Shown one piece after another: positions 1 to 8,541 of a DNA stretch of 64,000 bases. This stretch comes from Lentisphaerae bacterium ADurb.Bin242 (GTDB lineage Bacteria; Verrucomicrobiota; Lentisphaeria; Victivallales; UBA1829). The translations under genes were made by a program, and so were the position numbers. The stretch lies in NCBI GenBank assembly GCA_002069785.1, contig MWCA01000017.1, forward strand, positions 1 to 64,000, read 5' to 3'. Under the pieces are notes generated by a model. It was given only the letters and a program-made list of their open reading frames with translations. It searched no databases and was not told the origin of the DNA. Every line of letters begins with the position of its first letter. Position 1 is the stretch's first letter.

Positions 1-102
1 TTCGACGATGATCGTCTTGGCCTGTACGTCGCTGACCACCTGTCCAACTCTGCTCTTGCGATTTCCACGCACGCTTTCCGATGTGCTGCCGGTCTCGTTC
101 AT
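1..102 (-). CDS. rpsQ: 30S ribosomal protein S17 (5' part only)
   Basis: Only the first 34 codons lie in the window; the gene runs off the left edge. Reading the minus strand from the ATG at 102 gives a short polar tail followed by RKSRVGQVVSDVQAKTIIVE, which matches the start of the S17 OB-fold. S17 is a primary 16S rRNA-binding protein of the small subunit. It follows rpmC by 25 bp in the conserved order L16-L29-S17, so it is the last visible gene of the partial S10 operon. The N-terminal tail of about 14 residues before the conserved part is slightly longer than usual. Confidence 0.9.
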   Translation of the reverse strand, partial: MNETGSTSESVRGNRKSRVGQVVSDVQAKTIIVE

Positions 103-127
103 AGCTCAGTATCCTGTTATAATGGTT

Positions 128-349
128 TCAGTTGGCCGCGGGCGCCGCGGATGCCGCCGCAAGCGTTCTGCGTCTTTTTTCGGTAAGGACCCGCGCGATG
201 TTTCTGCGGAGCTCCTTCATCTTGGCGGGATTCTCGTTCTGGCCGGCTTTCGACTGCGCCCGGAAATTGAATTTTTCCTTCTTGAATTCGGCGACCTGGT
301 TGTCGAGTTCCGCATCCGTCAGTTCTCTGAATGACTTTTTATTCTTCAT
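128..349 (-). CDS. rpmC: 50S ribosomal protein L29
   Basis: A 73-residue protein starting MKNKKSFRELTDAELDNQV, with the typical two-helix L29 pattern including a KEKFNFRAQ stretch and a KMKELRRNIARVLTEKR helix. The ATG at 349 is preferred over the in-frame upstream ATG at 403 because it starts at the conserved N-terminus and is preceded by a GGAG-type ribosome site about 6 bases away. An Ala/Pro-rich C-terminal tail (about 14 residues) extends past the usual end. L29 sits at the peptide exit tunnel. It lies between rplP (17 bp upstream) and rpsQ. Confidence 0.95.
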   Translation of the reverse strand: MKNKKSFRELTDAELDNQVAEFKKEKFNFRAQSKAGQNENPAKMKELRRNIARVLTEKRRRTLAAASAAPAAN

Positions 350-366
350 GGGAGATTCCTTCCGCC

Positions 367-789
367 TCAGACGACTACGCCGCGGCGAATGATGAATTTG
401 CATTTGACGGGCAGCTTGGAGGCGGCGAGGCTCATGGATTCCTTGGCAACCGCCTCGGAACAGCCGCTGACCTCAAAAAGCATCCGGCCCGGTTTGATCG
501 GGGCAACCCAGAATTCGACCGCGCCCTTTCCTTTGCCCATACGGACTTCGAGGGGCTTCTTGGTATAGGGCTTGTACGGGAAAATGCGAATCCAGACTTT
601 GCCGCGGCGCTTCATGTGACGCGTGATCGCGATACGGGCGGCCTCGATCTGATTGGCGGTAAGGTAGGCCCGTTCCATGGTCTGCAACCCGAAGTCGCCG
701 AAGTCTAATTCGTTGCACCGCTGGGACAGCCCGGTATTAGTCCCGCGCTGCACCTTTCTGTGCTTTACTCTTTTTGGCATTAGTGGCAT
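367..789 (-). CDS. rplP: 50S ribosomal protein L16
   Basis: The protein contains [13 protein letters not shown] at its start and the L16 core ([22 protein letters not shown], then [10 protein letters not shown]). L16 organises the A-site region of the large subunit. Two ATGs are possible, at 789 and 780. The one at 789 (140 aa) has GGAGG nine bases upstream, while 780 gives the canonical MPKRVKH start (137 aa) but a spacing of 18. Either way the start lies inside the 3' end of rpsC, an overlap of 44-53 bp, and its ribosome-binding site is part of rpsC coding sequence. This suggests translational coupling. Confidence 0.95.
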   Translation of the reverse strand: MPLMPKRVKHRKVQRGTNTGLSQRCNELDFGDFGLQTMERAYLTANQIEAARIAITRHMKRRGKVWIRIFPYKPYTKKPLEVRMGKGKGAVEFWVAPIKPGRMLFEVSGCSEAVAKESMSLAASKLPVKCKFIIRRGVVV

Positions 790-1429
790 TTTGCATATCC
801 TCCATGGCTTCTTTATGACAAATCCAAACTTTCACGCCGATTTTTCCGGCCGTGGTATTCGCTTCGGCAAACCCGTAATCGATGTTCGCCTTCAAGGTGT
901 GAAGGGGAGTGCGCCCTTCCTTATAATGTTCCGTGCGCGCGAGTTCCGCCTGGCCCAGACGGCCGGAGCACTGGATTTTGATTCCTTCCGCGCCCGCTTC
1001 CATCGCCGTCTGAATGGCTTTCTTCATGGCGCGGCGGAAACCGATCCGCTTCTCCAGCTGGATCGCAATGTTTTCGGAAACAAGCTGCGCATTGGTTTCG
1101 GGACGTTTGACCTCCACTACATCCAGAATCACTTCGCGTCCGGGAAGCAATTTTGCAACGGAATCGCGAAGCATTTCCAGCTCCGTGCCCTTGCGTCCGA
1201 TCAGCAGACCCGGGCGGGCCGCATGGATCGTCGTGCGCACATTGCTGCTGTAGCGTTCGATCACGATTTTGGAGATTCCGGCCTGATTGAAGTTCTTCTT
1301 GATATAAGTGCGCATCTTCAGATCTTCATGAAGCCAATCGCCGTAGCACGCCTTGGCGGCGAACCAGCGGGAACTCCAGTTCTTGTTCAGGGCTAACCTT
1401 AACCCGATCGGATTTACCTTTTGACCCAC
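737..1429 (-). CDS. rpsC: 30S ribosomal protein S3
   Basis: A 230-residue S3 with the N-terminal [12 protein letters not shown] motif, a KH domain ([14 protein letters not shown] near residues 70-85) and the C-terminal S3 domain ([24 protein letters not shown]). S3 shapes the mRNA entry channel of the 30S subunit. The start codon is GTG at 1429, preceded by an AAGGGG ribosome site; an ATG five bases upstream is out of frame. The last roughly 20 residues are a lysine/alanine-rich tail that runs over the start of rplP. It follows rplV by 16 bp. Confidence 0.96.
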   Translation of the reverse strand: MGQKVNPIGLRLALNKNWSSRWFAAKACYGDWLHEDLKMRTYIKKNFNQAGISKIVIERYSSNVRTTIHAARPGLLIGRKGTELEMLRDSVAKLLPGREVILDVVEVKRPETNAQLVSENIAIQLEKRIGFRRAMKKAIQTAMEAGAEGIKIQCSGRLGQAELARTEHYKEGRTPLHTLKANIDYGFAEANTTAGKIGVKVWICHKEAMEDMQNATNAKKSKAQKGAARD

Positions 1430-1445
1430 GACATGCCCCTTTCCT

Positions 1446-1784
1446 TTAATCGTCCGTGAGGACCACTGTGAAGTGGCTCATGCGTTTCCGGATTCTTCCC
1501 GCCATGCCGCGGGCTTTCGGACGATACCTTTTCAGCATCGGACCGGGGTCCGCAGACGCCTTCAGAACCTTCAACTGTTCTTTTTTGACACTGTTTTTTT
1601 CATCGTTTTCCGCATTCGCGATCGCGCTTCGCAGCGTCTTCGCAAACAGCCTTGCGGCTTTTCTCGGACTAATCTCCACGATCGCCAAAGCCTCCACCAC
1701 CGGTTTCCCCTGAATCAGGCGGGAAATCTCGGCCGCTTTCGACGGCGATATCCGGACATACTTTGTAATCGCCCGAACTTCCAT
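1446..1784 (-). CDS. rplV: 50S ribosomal protein L22
   Basis: A 112-residue L22 with the usual helix-loop-helix and the C-terminal hairpin (LKRYRPKARGMAGRIRKRMSHFTVVL) that lines the exit tunnel. It is the first ribosomal gene of this cluster. In most bacteria rpsS lies immediately upstream, but here a 52-bp gap separates rplV from an unrelated secreted protein gene on the same strand. Transcription must therefore come from the promoter of that gene or from an internal promoter. A purine-rich AGAAGAG lies just before the ATG. Confidence 0.96.
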   Translation of the reverse strand: MEVRAITKYVRISPSKAAEISRLIQGKPVVEALAIVEISPRKAARLFAKTLRSAIANAENDEKNSVKKEQLKVLKASADPGPMLKRYRPKARGMAGRIRKRMSHFTVVLTDD

Positions 1785-1836
1785 AATGCTCTTCTCGCTT
1801 CGTTTGGTTTCTGGTTATGTGAACTGTCGATTTTTT

Positions 1837-2682
1837 CTATTGAACAGACGTTTCACTCGTCGCAAACACTTCCGTACCGATGCTGAACGAATTCATGTCG
1901 CCGCTCATCAGCAGCGCCGCCGAGGTGAAGTTCTTCAACAGAACCACCTGAAAACGCGCTTTGCCGTCGGCGGTCCGCAGGATCATCCCCGCACGGACTC
2001 CGTTCCGGTAGCCCGCGGAAAAAACCACCGCTTTCAGCTTTTCATCGACATTGAGAATCCGGCACGAGGAGAATCCCCCGGGAGGAGTGGGAAGGGCATT
2101 GAACCGGACAACATTGCGGACTTCACTCTTGAGACTGCCGATCATGACTCTCAGCTTGGCGGCGCGCACAGGGTCCACACCCGGTTGTTGAATAAGTGCA
2201 GACACTTCATCACAGAGTGCGATGGTCGCCGACGCCAATGCTACTGAGCTTTGCATAACAGTTCTCAGAGACTCCGCCGTGTCTTCGTCCCCGCTTCCCG
2301 AATAAACGGGTTTCAGGGTTTCAATGACCGCCGCCGCACTCATTTCATAGCGCTTCAGCTTTTCGGCCAGCATCGAATACTTTCCAAGAGTTTCAAGCAG
2401 CTCCTTGCGAATCACTGAATTCTCACGCTTCTGAGCCTCCAGTTCCGCTTCCAGACGACTTTTCTCGTTGGTAAGCGCCGCAAGTTTTTTTCCGGCTTCC
2501 GATTTCTGGTCCGCAAGCTCTTTTTCAAGCTGCGGCACGGTTTTCGGAGCGGCCCGCCGCATTTCCGCGCCCATCGCAAATGAACACGAGAATGCAAACA
2601 GAGCGATTACTATAACACGCATCTCTGTTCTTTTCCAGTGCCGGCGCGAAAAAAAAATGTGTTTTTTTTGTATTTCAGCCAT
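1837..2682 (-). CDS. Secreted coiled-coil protein of unknown function
   Basis: I do not recognise a named family. The protein is 281 aa from the ATG at 2682, chosen because AAAGGA lies 7 bases upstream and because it falls downstream of a good promoter. An alternative ATG at 2622 would give a more usual signal peptide without the basic 20-residue lead. A hydrophobic segment (residues 23-38, ending AMGAE) looks like a signal peptide. It is followed by a predicted coiled coil of Lys/Glu/Leu heptads (about 45-110), then a helical region and a C-terminal SH3-like beta stretch (VFSAGYRNGVRAGM...). That architecture recalls MreC/FlgT-type periplasmic proteins (inference). It is immediately upstream of rplV. 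Confidence 0.75.
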   Translation of the reverse strand: MAEIQKKHIFFSRRHWKRTEMRVIVIALFAFSCSFAMGAEMRRAAPKTVPQLEKELADQKSEAGKKLAALTNEKSRLEAELEAQKRENSVIRKELLETLGKYSMLAEKLKRYEMSAAAVIETLKPVYSGSGDEDTAESLRTVMQSSVALASATIALCDEVSALIQQPGVDPVRAAKLRVMIGSLKSEVRNVVRFNALPTPPGGFSSCRILNVDEKLKAVVFSAGYRNGVRAGMILRTADGKARFQVVLLKNFTSAALLMSGDMNSFSIGTEVFATSETSVQ

Positions 2683-2727
2683 CGAAACATCCTTTCCGCC
2701 ATCGAAATTCAGGAAAACGGGATTTTT

Positions 2728-2756
2728 ATTATAGCATGCGGAAACACCTTTTTCAA
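2728..2756 (-). promoter_or_regulatory. Sigma-70-type promoter for the coiled-coil gene and possibly the ribosomal cluster
   Basis: On the minus strand TTGAAA (2751-2756) is followed after 17 bp by TATAAT (2728-2733), a near-consensus pair. Initiation near 2721 would give a leader of about 40 nt before the ATG at 2682 and would exclude the longer reading frame starting at 2772. It is the nearest clear promoter upstream of rplV. Confidence 0.7.
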
Positions 2757-2776
2757 ACGGTTCTTCCTCCAATCGC

Positions 2777-2805
2777 TTGCCTATTTTCTTTTTCGATGCT
2801 ATATT
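2777..2805 (+). promoter_or_regulatory. Promoter for aroC
   Basis: TTGCCT (2777-2782) and TATATT (2800-2805) are separated by 17 bp and lie 35 bp before the aroC ATG. The two divergent promoters in this gap have -35 boxes about 20 bp apart. Confidence 0.6.
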
Positions 2806-2839
2806 ACCTTTTCAACCCACAAAGAAAGGAATCATCCCC

Positions 2840-4021
2840 ATGTTTGGCAACACTTTCGGCAGACTCTTCAGGATTACCTGCTGCGGAGAATCCTATTCCG
2901 GTGGTTTCCGGAAAGACAAAGGCCTCCCGGAACAACTTTACGGCGGGCTGATGACCATTGTGGACGGGGTCCCTCCGGGAATCAAAATCACGGCCGAACT
3001 GATTCAGGCCGAACTGGATAAACGGAAACCGGGCCAGACGCCCCTGGATTCCCCCCGCAAGGAAAAAGATCGCGTATACATCTTTTCCGGAGTCATGGAA
3101 AACGATCTCACGACCGGCGCTCCGGTCGGCATGATCATCCCCAACAACGACATCCAGGATATTCATATCGACCAGTACCGTTCCTATAAGGATGAGATCC
3201 GCCCCGGCCACGCCGAATACGGATTCTTCAAGAAATACGGAGAATACGGCGACTGGGTCGGCGCGGGCCGCGCCAGCGGACGTGAAACCGCCAGCCGGGT
3301 CGCCGGCGGCGCCGTTGCCAAGGCAATCCTGGACTCCATGGGCATCGACGTAATCGCCTATTCCATCGCCTCGCACGGAATCAGGGCCGGCCGCGAATTC
3401 ACATACGAAGAAGCGAAAAAGAATTACCGCAAAAACGAGATCAACTGTCCGGACCTTGCCCTTGCCGAAAAGATGAAAGCCGATGTGTTGAAGATCAAGG
3501 AAGACGGCGAAACGGTCGGCGGCATCATCGAGTGCATCGCGCACGGAGTGCCCGCGGGCCTCGGCGAACCGGTTTTCGACAAGATCAATGCGATGCTGGC
3601 CCATGGAATCTGTTCCATCGGCGCCATCAAGGGGATCGAATTCGGCGCCGGATTCAAGGTTGCCGACATGGTGGGAAGCCAAAGCAACGACCCGGCCTAT
3701 GTGGATCCCGGGACGGGACATGTCCGCTTCAAGACCAATCACGCCGGCGGAATCCTCGGCGGGATCACGACCTGGGAGGAAATCCGTTTCCGCTGCGCCG
3801 TCAAGCCCACGCCGACCGTCTCGGTGCCCCAGGAAACCGTCAACGTCAAGGAGATGAAGAATGTGGTGCTCTCTCCGATCACCCGGCGCGATCCGTCCCT
3901 TCTTCCGCGCATTTATCCGGTGATCGAAGCAATGACCCGCTGCGTTCTGCTGGATGCCATCTACATGGCGGAGGCTTACTGGAAAGTCTCCAAAATCGAT
4001 GAAAAATGGCTGAAAATCTAG
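2840..4021 (+). CDS. aroC: Chorismate synthase
   Basis: A 393-residue enzyme that converts 5-enolpyruvylshikimate-3-phosphate to chorismate with reduced FMN, the last common step of aromatic amino acid synthesis. Family signatures are visible: MFGNTFGRLFRIT at the start, RPGHAEYGF, GRASGRETASRVAGG and a C-terminal RRDPSLLPRIYPVIEAM. The ATG at 2840 is chosen because it begins the conserved N-terminus and has AAAGAAAGGA upstream; an in-frame ATG at 2777 lies within the promoter. It is divergent from the secreted coiled-coil gene and 42 bp upstream of the EIIA-CBS gene. Confidence 0.97.
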   Translation: MFGNTFGRLFRITCCGESYSGGFRKDKGLPEQLYGGLMTIVDGVPPGIKITAELIQAELDKRKPGQTPLDSPRKEKDRVYIFSGVMENDLTTGAPVGMIIPNNDIQDIHIDQYRSYKDEIRPGHAEYGFFKKYGEYGDWVGAGRASGRETASRVAGGAVAKAILDSMGIDVIAYSIASHGIRAGREFTYEEAKKNYRKNEINCPDLALAEKMKADVLKIKEDGETVGGIIECIAHGVPAGLGEPVFDKINAMLAHGICSIGAIKGIEFGAGFKVADMVGSQSNDPAYVDPGTGHVRFKTNHAGGILGGITTWEEIRFRCAVKPTPTVSVPQETVNVKEMKNVVLSPITRRDPSLLPRIYPVIEAMTRCVLLDAIYMAEAYWKVSKIDEKWLKI

Positions 4022-4063
4022 TCTTCCGAATCATGCACCCCTGAAAAAACGGAGCAGGTCATC

Positions 4064-4975
4064 ATGCATCTGGCGACCTTGTTGAATCAGAACCTGATTT
4101 TCTTCAATGTGGAAGGAAATGACAGGGAGACGATTTACAATCATCTCATTTCCCTCATGGCGAAGACCGTAAGCCTGCCCTGTCCGCCCGCCCGGGTGGT
4201 CAGCGACATCATCGCGCGGGAAGACTTGATCAACATCGTTTATGAAAAGGGATTCGCCTATCCTCACATAAGATATCCGCAGCTCATGGACCTGAATGTC
4301 GTAATCGGGGTTTTGAAGAAACCGGTTCTTCTCAAACAGAACGACCGGGAGGAGACCCGGATCATCGTGTGCAGCCTGGTCTCGCCGGAGACGTCGGTCA
4401 TCTACCTGAAGGTTCTGGCCGCGTTCTCCCGGTATTTTCTGTTGGCTCCGGACGCCATAGCCAAGCTGGTGAACACCGGTTCCCCGAAGGCGATGATCGA
4501 TTTCCTTCAGGCCGAAAACATCGAGGTGAAACACACCCTCTGCGCGGAAGACGTGATGCTCCGGGAAGTCAAAACGGTCAAGCCGGACGACACGATCTCC
4601 GAGGCGCTCGACATTTTCGCGAAGGAAAAAGTCGAAGCTATCCCCGTGGTGGACGAACATGGCTCCTTCCTGGGAATCATTTCCTCCGAAATGATCATCC
4701 GGAAAGCCGTGCCGGACTACATCATGAATATGGACAACCTGAACTTCCTCTCCCATTTTGAACCGTTTGAAACGGTTCTCTGCGAAGAACAGAACATTCT
4801 GGTCAAGGACGTCATGGCGCCCACCCGCAATACGATTCATCCGAATACTCCGCTGATTCAGTTCACCTTGCGGCTTCTCAAGGAAAAGGAACACATCCTT
4901 TTTGTCGTCCAGGACGGCAAACTGTCGGGAACGGTCAGCTTCGTCGAACTTGTCAGCAATGTTCTTCGCGGATAA
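4064..4975 (+). CDS. PTS EIIA (fructose/mannitol-type) domain fused to a CBS-domain pair
   Basis: A 303-residue protein. Residues 1-145 read as a type-2 EIIA domain; the expected phosphorylated histidine is H68 in AYPHIRYP. Residues 155-300 contain two CBS motifs (VMLREVKTVKPDDTISEALDIFAKEK and VMAPTRNTIHPNTPLIQFTLRLLKEK). No EIIB, EIIC, HPr or EI gene lies nearby, so sugar transport is unlikely. A regulatory role, sensing phosphorylation state plus an adenine nucleotide, is inferred. The next gene, 11 bp downstream, encodes a NhaD/ArsB-type transporter, its most likely target. Confidence 0.85.
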   Translation: MHLATLLNQNLIFFNVEGNDRETIYNHLISLMAKTVSLPCPPARVVSDIIAREDLINIVYEKGFAYPHIRYPQLMDLNVVIGVLKKPVLLKQNDREETRIIVCSLVSPETSVIYLKVLAAFSRYFLLAPDAIAKLVNTGSPKAMIDFLQAENIEVKHTLCAEDVMLREVKTVKPDDTISEALDIFAKEKVEAIPVVDEHGSFLGIISSEMIIRKAVPDYIMNMDNLNFLSHFEPFETVLCEEQNILVKDVMAPTRNTIHPNTPLIQFTLRLLKEKEHILFVVQDGKLSGTVSFVELVSNVLRG

Positions 4976-4986
4976 GGAGATTTATT

Positions 4987-6483
4987 TTGAATCCTTTCAT
5001 CGTTTCATTGCTCTATGACGCCATTCCCGTGGCGACATCTCCTTTACCGGCAGTCAGCGGTTTCCAGTTCTGGTTCTCGACGGCGGTCTTTTTCTTCACT
5101 TTCGTGCTTGTCGCCACGGAAAAGATCCATAAAACGACGGCGGTCCTTCTCGGGGCGGTGCTGATGCTGTGCGTGCTTCTGCCCGGTCCCGGTCACAAAA
5201 CCTCCAGGAAGGACCATCCGGCCGGGGAAAAAACGGCCGTTACTGCGGTGGACACGCCCCGCCTCAGCCCGATGGATCAGGCCATCCTCGAAAAATATGA
5301 AAAGAGCGATGTCTTTGCGCGCTATGTCAATTTCGACGTTATCTTCACTCTGGCAGGAATGATGGTGATCGTCAATATCCTCAGCAAGACCGGACTGTTC
5401 CAGTATGTGGCGATCAAATCGGTGAAATTCGCGGGAGGCCGGCCGGTCCCGTCCATGGTGCTGCTGGTCATCGCGACCGCCGTGCTGTCGGCCTTCCTGG
5501 ACAACGTGACCACCATTCTCCTGGTGGCGCCGGTATCTTTCGTGGTAGCCTCCTCCATGAAGATGAATCCGATTCCTTTCCTGCTGGCGGAGACCATGGC
5601 GTCGAACATCGGCGGCACGTCCACCCTGATCGGCGATCCGCCGAACCTGATCATCGGTTCCGCCGTAGGCCTTGACTTCATGGCGTTCCTCTGCAATCTG
5701 GCGCCGTTCATCCTGTTCCTGCTGGGCGTATTCTGCGCATGCCTTTATTTTTATTATCGCAAACGGATGTTCGTGACGGTGGAGCAGCGGGCGCACATCA
5801 TGGAAATGAACGAAAATTCCGCCATCACGGACGCTTCCACCCTGAAGCGGGCCGGAACGGTGATGTCCCTGACGCTGGTCGGCTTCATCCTGCACGGTTT
5901 CGCCGGAATCCAGCCCTGCGTCATCGCCATGGGCGGCGCCGCGCTCTGCCTGCTGGTTTGCAAGGTCAACGTGGAGGAGATCTTTGAAAAGCTCGAATGG
6001 GGAACCCTGTTTTTCTTCATCGGCCTGTTCATCGTGGTCGAAGGCGCGACTTATTCGGGCCTGATAGGAAAAGTCGGGATGCTTTTTGAATTTACCCGCG
6101 GATGGGATCCGATTTTCATCATTCTTGCGGTGATGTGGTGCTGCGCCGCGATCGTCATGGTGGTGAACAATGTTTCCTTCACCGCGGTGGTGGTTTCGCT
6201 TGTCATGGTGTACCTCCAGTCCGGTTCCGGAATGGAGGCGTTCGGCGGCAACCTCCCGCTCCAGCACCTTTTCTGGTGGGGAATCGCGCTGGCGGTCTGC
6301 CTGGCCGGAAACTTCACGGCGGTGGGAGCGGCGGCCAATCTGCTGTCGGTCGGAATCGCGGAGCAGAACGGACACAAGCTTTCTTTCGTGGACTTTCTCA
6401 AGTTCGGTGTGCCGGTTTCGTTTGGTTCGATGGTTCTGGCGTCCGCGTACATTGCGGTTCGCTATTGGCTTTTCAGAGCATAA
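4987..6483 (+). CDS. NhaD/ArsB-family ion transporter (SLC13/P-protein-like)
   Basis: A 498-residue membrane protein with about 11-12 hydrophobic segments. Diagnostic motifs of the ion transporter superfamily are present: FLDNVTTILLVAPVSF and SNIGGTSTLIGDPPNLIIGS in the first half, and a second inverted-repeat half near VVNNVSFTAVVVSLV and GNFTAVGAAANLLSVG. Substrates of relatives are Na+/H+, arsenite or dicarboxylates; the substrate here cannot be fixed. A hydrophilic insert (about residues 58-95) separates the first two helices. The start is TTG at 4987, supported by AAGGAG about 7 bases upstream. It is probably cotranscribed with the EIIA-CBS gene and the following MFS gene. Confidence 0.85.
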   Translation: MNPFIVSLLYDAIPVATSPLPAVSGFQFWFSTAVFFFTFVLVATEKIHKTTAVLLGAVLMLCVLLPGPGHKTSRKDHPAGEKTAVTAVDTPRLSPMDQAILEKYEKSDVFARYVNFDVIFTLAGMMVIVNILSKTGLFQYVAIKSVKFAGGRPVPSMVLLVIATAVLSAFLDNVTTILLVAPVSFVVASSMKMNPIPFLLAETMASNIGGTSTLIGDPPNLIIGSAVGLDFMAFLCNLAPFILFLLGVFCACLYFYYRKRMFVTVEQRAHIMEMNENSAITDASTLKRAGTVMSLTLVGFILHGFAGIQPCVIAMGGAALCLLVCKVNVEEIFEKLEWGTLFFFIGLFIVVEGATYSGLIGKVGMLFEFTRGWDPIFIILAVMWCCAAIVMVVNNVSFTAVVVSLVMVYLQSGSGMEAFGGNLPLQHLFWWGIALAVCLAGNFTAVGAAANLLSVGIAEQNGHKLSFVDFLKFGVPVSFGSMVLASAYIAVRYWLFRA

Positions 6484-6507
6484 TCTTTTGCAGCAAGGAA
6501 AAGGACC

Positions 6508-7806
6508 ATGGCAAAGCCCCCCATGGAAATCACCCCGGAATTGAGGCGCTCTTCGGAACGCAAGGCGATTCTTTCCTCCGCGATTGCGGCCATGGGGGAC
6601 ATTACGCTCGTCGACAGCGCGGTCATCATTCTTTTTGCGCAGATGATCGGCGCCGGCGACATGTTTTCCATGCTCACGACCTCCCTTCTTCCCCTGTTCA
6701 ACGGACTGTGCGTCATCCCCATGGCGTGGGTGGCGGGACGGACCGGCTATCAGACGCTGATTGTCCGCGTCACATCGGTCGCCCTCTTTGCCTATCTGAT
6801 GATTGCCGCCTCGCCGTTCTTCGGGAAAGGGGCGGTCGCGATGATGCTCGGGATGCTGGTGCTGTTCGCCGTCATGTCCACGGGCTATGTCGCCGCCTGG
6901 TTCCCCATGCTGGACACTTTCCTGCTCCAGGAACGGCGCACCGTTTTTCTGGGTTCGATGCGCTTTTCGTGGCAGCTTTCCTCCACCTTGTTTCTGCTGT
7001 CGGCCGGTCTTTTCATCGGAAAGAACCCTCCCATCGAAAAGCTTCAGATCATCCTGCTGATCGGAGCGCTCTGCCTCCTCGGAAGAATCTTTTTCATTTC
7101 GCGCATTCCGGTCTTCAAAACGGAAAAGAAAGATACTTTCGGCTTTGCCGACGGGCTCCGGACGGCTCTGGCGAACAAGCCGCTGGCCGGGTATTCCGTC
7201 TACCTCTTCGTCCTGAACCTGGCGGCGTACGGAACGCTTCCGCTGTCCACGCTTTACCTGAAAAATCATCTCCACGCGCCGGACAACCTGATCGTGATGA
7301 TTTCCGCGATGACCCTGGCGGGAATGCTGGTCGGCTCCCTGTGTGCGGGAAAACTGATTACGCGGTTCGGAATCAAAAATACGTTTCTCGGTATTCACAT
7401 CGCGTATGCGGTCATCAATTTTTCGCTGTTCTTCATCGGGAAGGGAAACGCGTTCACCTATGCGCTGATCACGCTCCTGCTGATCGCCTACAGCTTCACT
7501 TTCGCATCGGCTTCCATTGCATCCACCTCGGAAATGATGGCGCTGGCCACGCCCGGAAACAAAGCCATGGCCATGGCCTTCTGCGGCACCTTCTACTACA
7601 CCGGATCCGGACTGTCGCGCATGATTTCATCCCTTGTCCTCGGCTCGGGAATGCTTGCCTCCCATTGGAGCATCGGCTCCATGGAACTTTGCCGGTATCA
7701 GAGTCTCTTCCTGATTTATTCCGTCGCGATCGTGTTCGCCGCCATGTTTCTGGTGGTCGTGCCCGCGGTTTTTCCGAAAGGGGAATACATCTATGACGCC
7801 CACTGA
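6508..7806 (+). CDS. Major facilitator superfamily transporter
   Basis: A 432-residue integral membrane protein with about 12 hydrophobic segments and the usual central hydrophilic loop (around residue 205, KTEKKDTFGFADG). A loop motif close to the MFS pattern occurs at VAGRTGYQ, and LCAGKLITRFGIKNT marks the second half. Its substrate is not evident. It starts 24 bp after the NhaD-like gene, with AAGGAAAAGG as ribosome site, so it is probably part of the same operon. The next gene begins 21 bp later. Confidence 0.8.
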   Translation: MAKPPMEITPELRRSSERKAILSSAIAAMGDITLVDSAVIILFAQMIGAGDMFSMLTTSLLPLFNGLCVIPMAWVAGRTGYQTLIVRVTSVALFAYLMIAASPFFGKGAVAMMLGMLVLFAVMSTGYVAAWFPMLDTFLLQERRTVFLGSMRFSWQLSSTLFLLSAGLFIGKNPPIEKLQIILLIGALCLLGRIFFISRIPVFKTEKKDTFGFADGLRTALANKPLAGYSVYLFVLNLAAYGTLPLSTLYLKNHLHAPDNLIVMISAMTLAGMLVGSLCAGKLITRFGIKNTFLGIHIAYAVINFSLFFIGKGNAFTYALITLLLIAYSFTFASASIASTSEMMALATPGNKAMAMAFCGTFYYTGSGLSRMISSLVLGSGMLASHWSIGSMELCRYQSLFLIYSVAIVFAAMFLVVVPAVFPKGEYIYDAH

Positions 7807-7827
7807 TTTTTCTTCCCGGAGGTTTTC

Positions 7828-8541
7828 ATGAAAAACCGCATCGACATTTCCTTTTTTCTCTGCATGATCAGCATTGCATTTTTCCTGGGGGTGCTTCCGC
7901 CCGTCTTCACGATCCGGTGCGTCCAGGAACTCCCGCCATGGCTGGCGCTGATCTTCATGACCATTCCAGTCCAGACGGCGTATATCCTCTCCTGCGTCCT
8001 GCCGGCCTGGAAATATTGTCCGGACACCCCGCTCCGGACCGTTCTCGATCTGGCGGCGCCCGCAAAGGCACACACTCCGAAAATCATTTTCGGAACGCTC
8101 GGGGTTTATTTTGCGCTCGGAGGAATCTCCGCCGGATTCGTTCTGCTTCTGAAAAAGTTCGGCGTGGAAACCCGCCCTCAGGAAGCCGTGGAGATCATCC
8201 GGAACGGCACGCCCGCGACCATCGCCGTCATGATCTTCGCGGCGGCCATTCTGGCGCCGGTCGGGGAGGAACTGGTCTTCCGGCACGTCATCACCCGAAA
8301 GCTGGAACCGCTGGCCGGACAGGCAACCGCGGCCGTCGCCGCCTCTCTTCTGTTTGCCATGGTCCACATGAACCTCCAGGCGTTTCCGGCGCTGTTTCTG
8401 CTGGGGCTGTGGCTGACGTTCCTTTACCGGAAAACCGGTTCGCTGGTCAGCGCCATGCTGGCCCACGCGGTATTCAACCTGACGACCATCCTGATTCTTC
8501 TGATCGCCGTGCGCGCAAAAGACTGGTTCAGCGTAATTTGA
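7828..8541 (+). CDS. CPBP-family intramembrane metalloprotease (CAAX protease-like)
   Basis: A 237-residue membrane protein with the signature of the Abi/CPBP (Rce1-like) family. EELVFRHV (motif 1, di-glutamate plus R-x-x-x-H-like) is near residue 150, FAMVHMNLQAF with the second histidine near 175, and MLAHAVFNL near 210. These residues coordinate the catalytic metal within the membrane. Six to eight hydrophobic segments are visible. Family members process prenylated or small peptides, or act in bacteriocin self-immunity; the substrate here is unknown. GGAGG precedes the ATG. Its 3' end overlaps convergent mraY by 14 bp. Confidence 0.85.
   Translation: MKNRIDISFFLCMISIAFFLGVLPPVFTIRCVQELPPWLALIFMTIPVQTAYILSCVLPAWKYCPDTPLRTVLDLAAPAKAHTPKIIFGTLGVYFALGGISAGFVLLLKKFGVETRPQEAVEIIRNGTPATIAVMIFAAAILAPVGEELVFRHVITRKLEPLAGQATAAVAASLLFAMVHMNLQAFPALFLLGLWLTFLYRKTGSLVSAMLAHAVFNLTTILILLIAVRAKDWFSVI

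Noticed and set aside
5044..7398. A 784-codon minus-strand frame across the transporter genes
   Set aside because: The translation is low-complexity His/Arg/Glu/Asp-rich, typical of antisense to hydrophobic membrane proteins; no ribosome site or domain.
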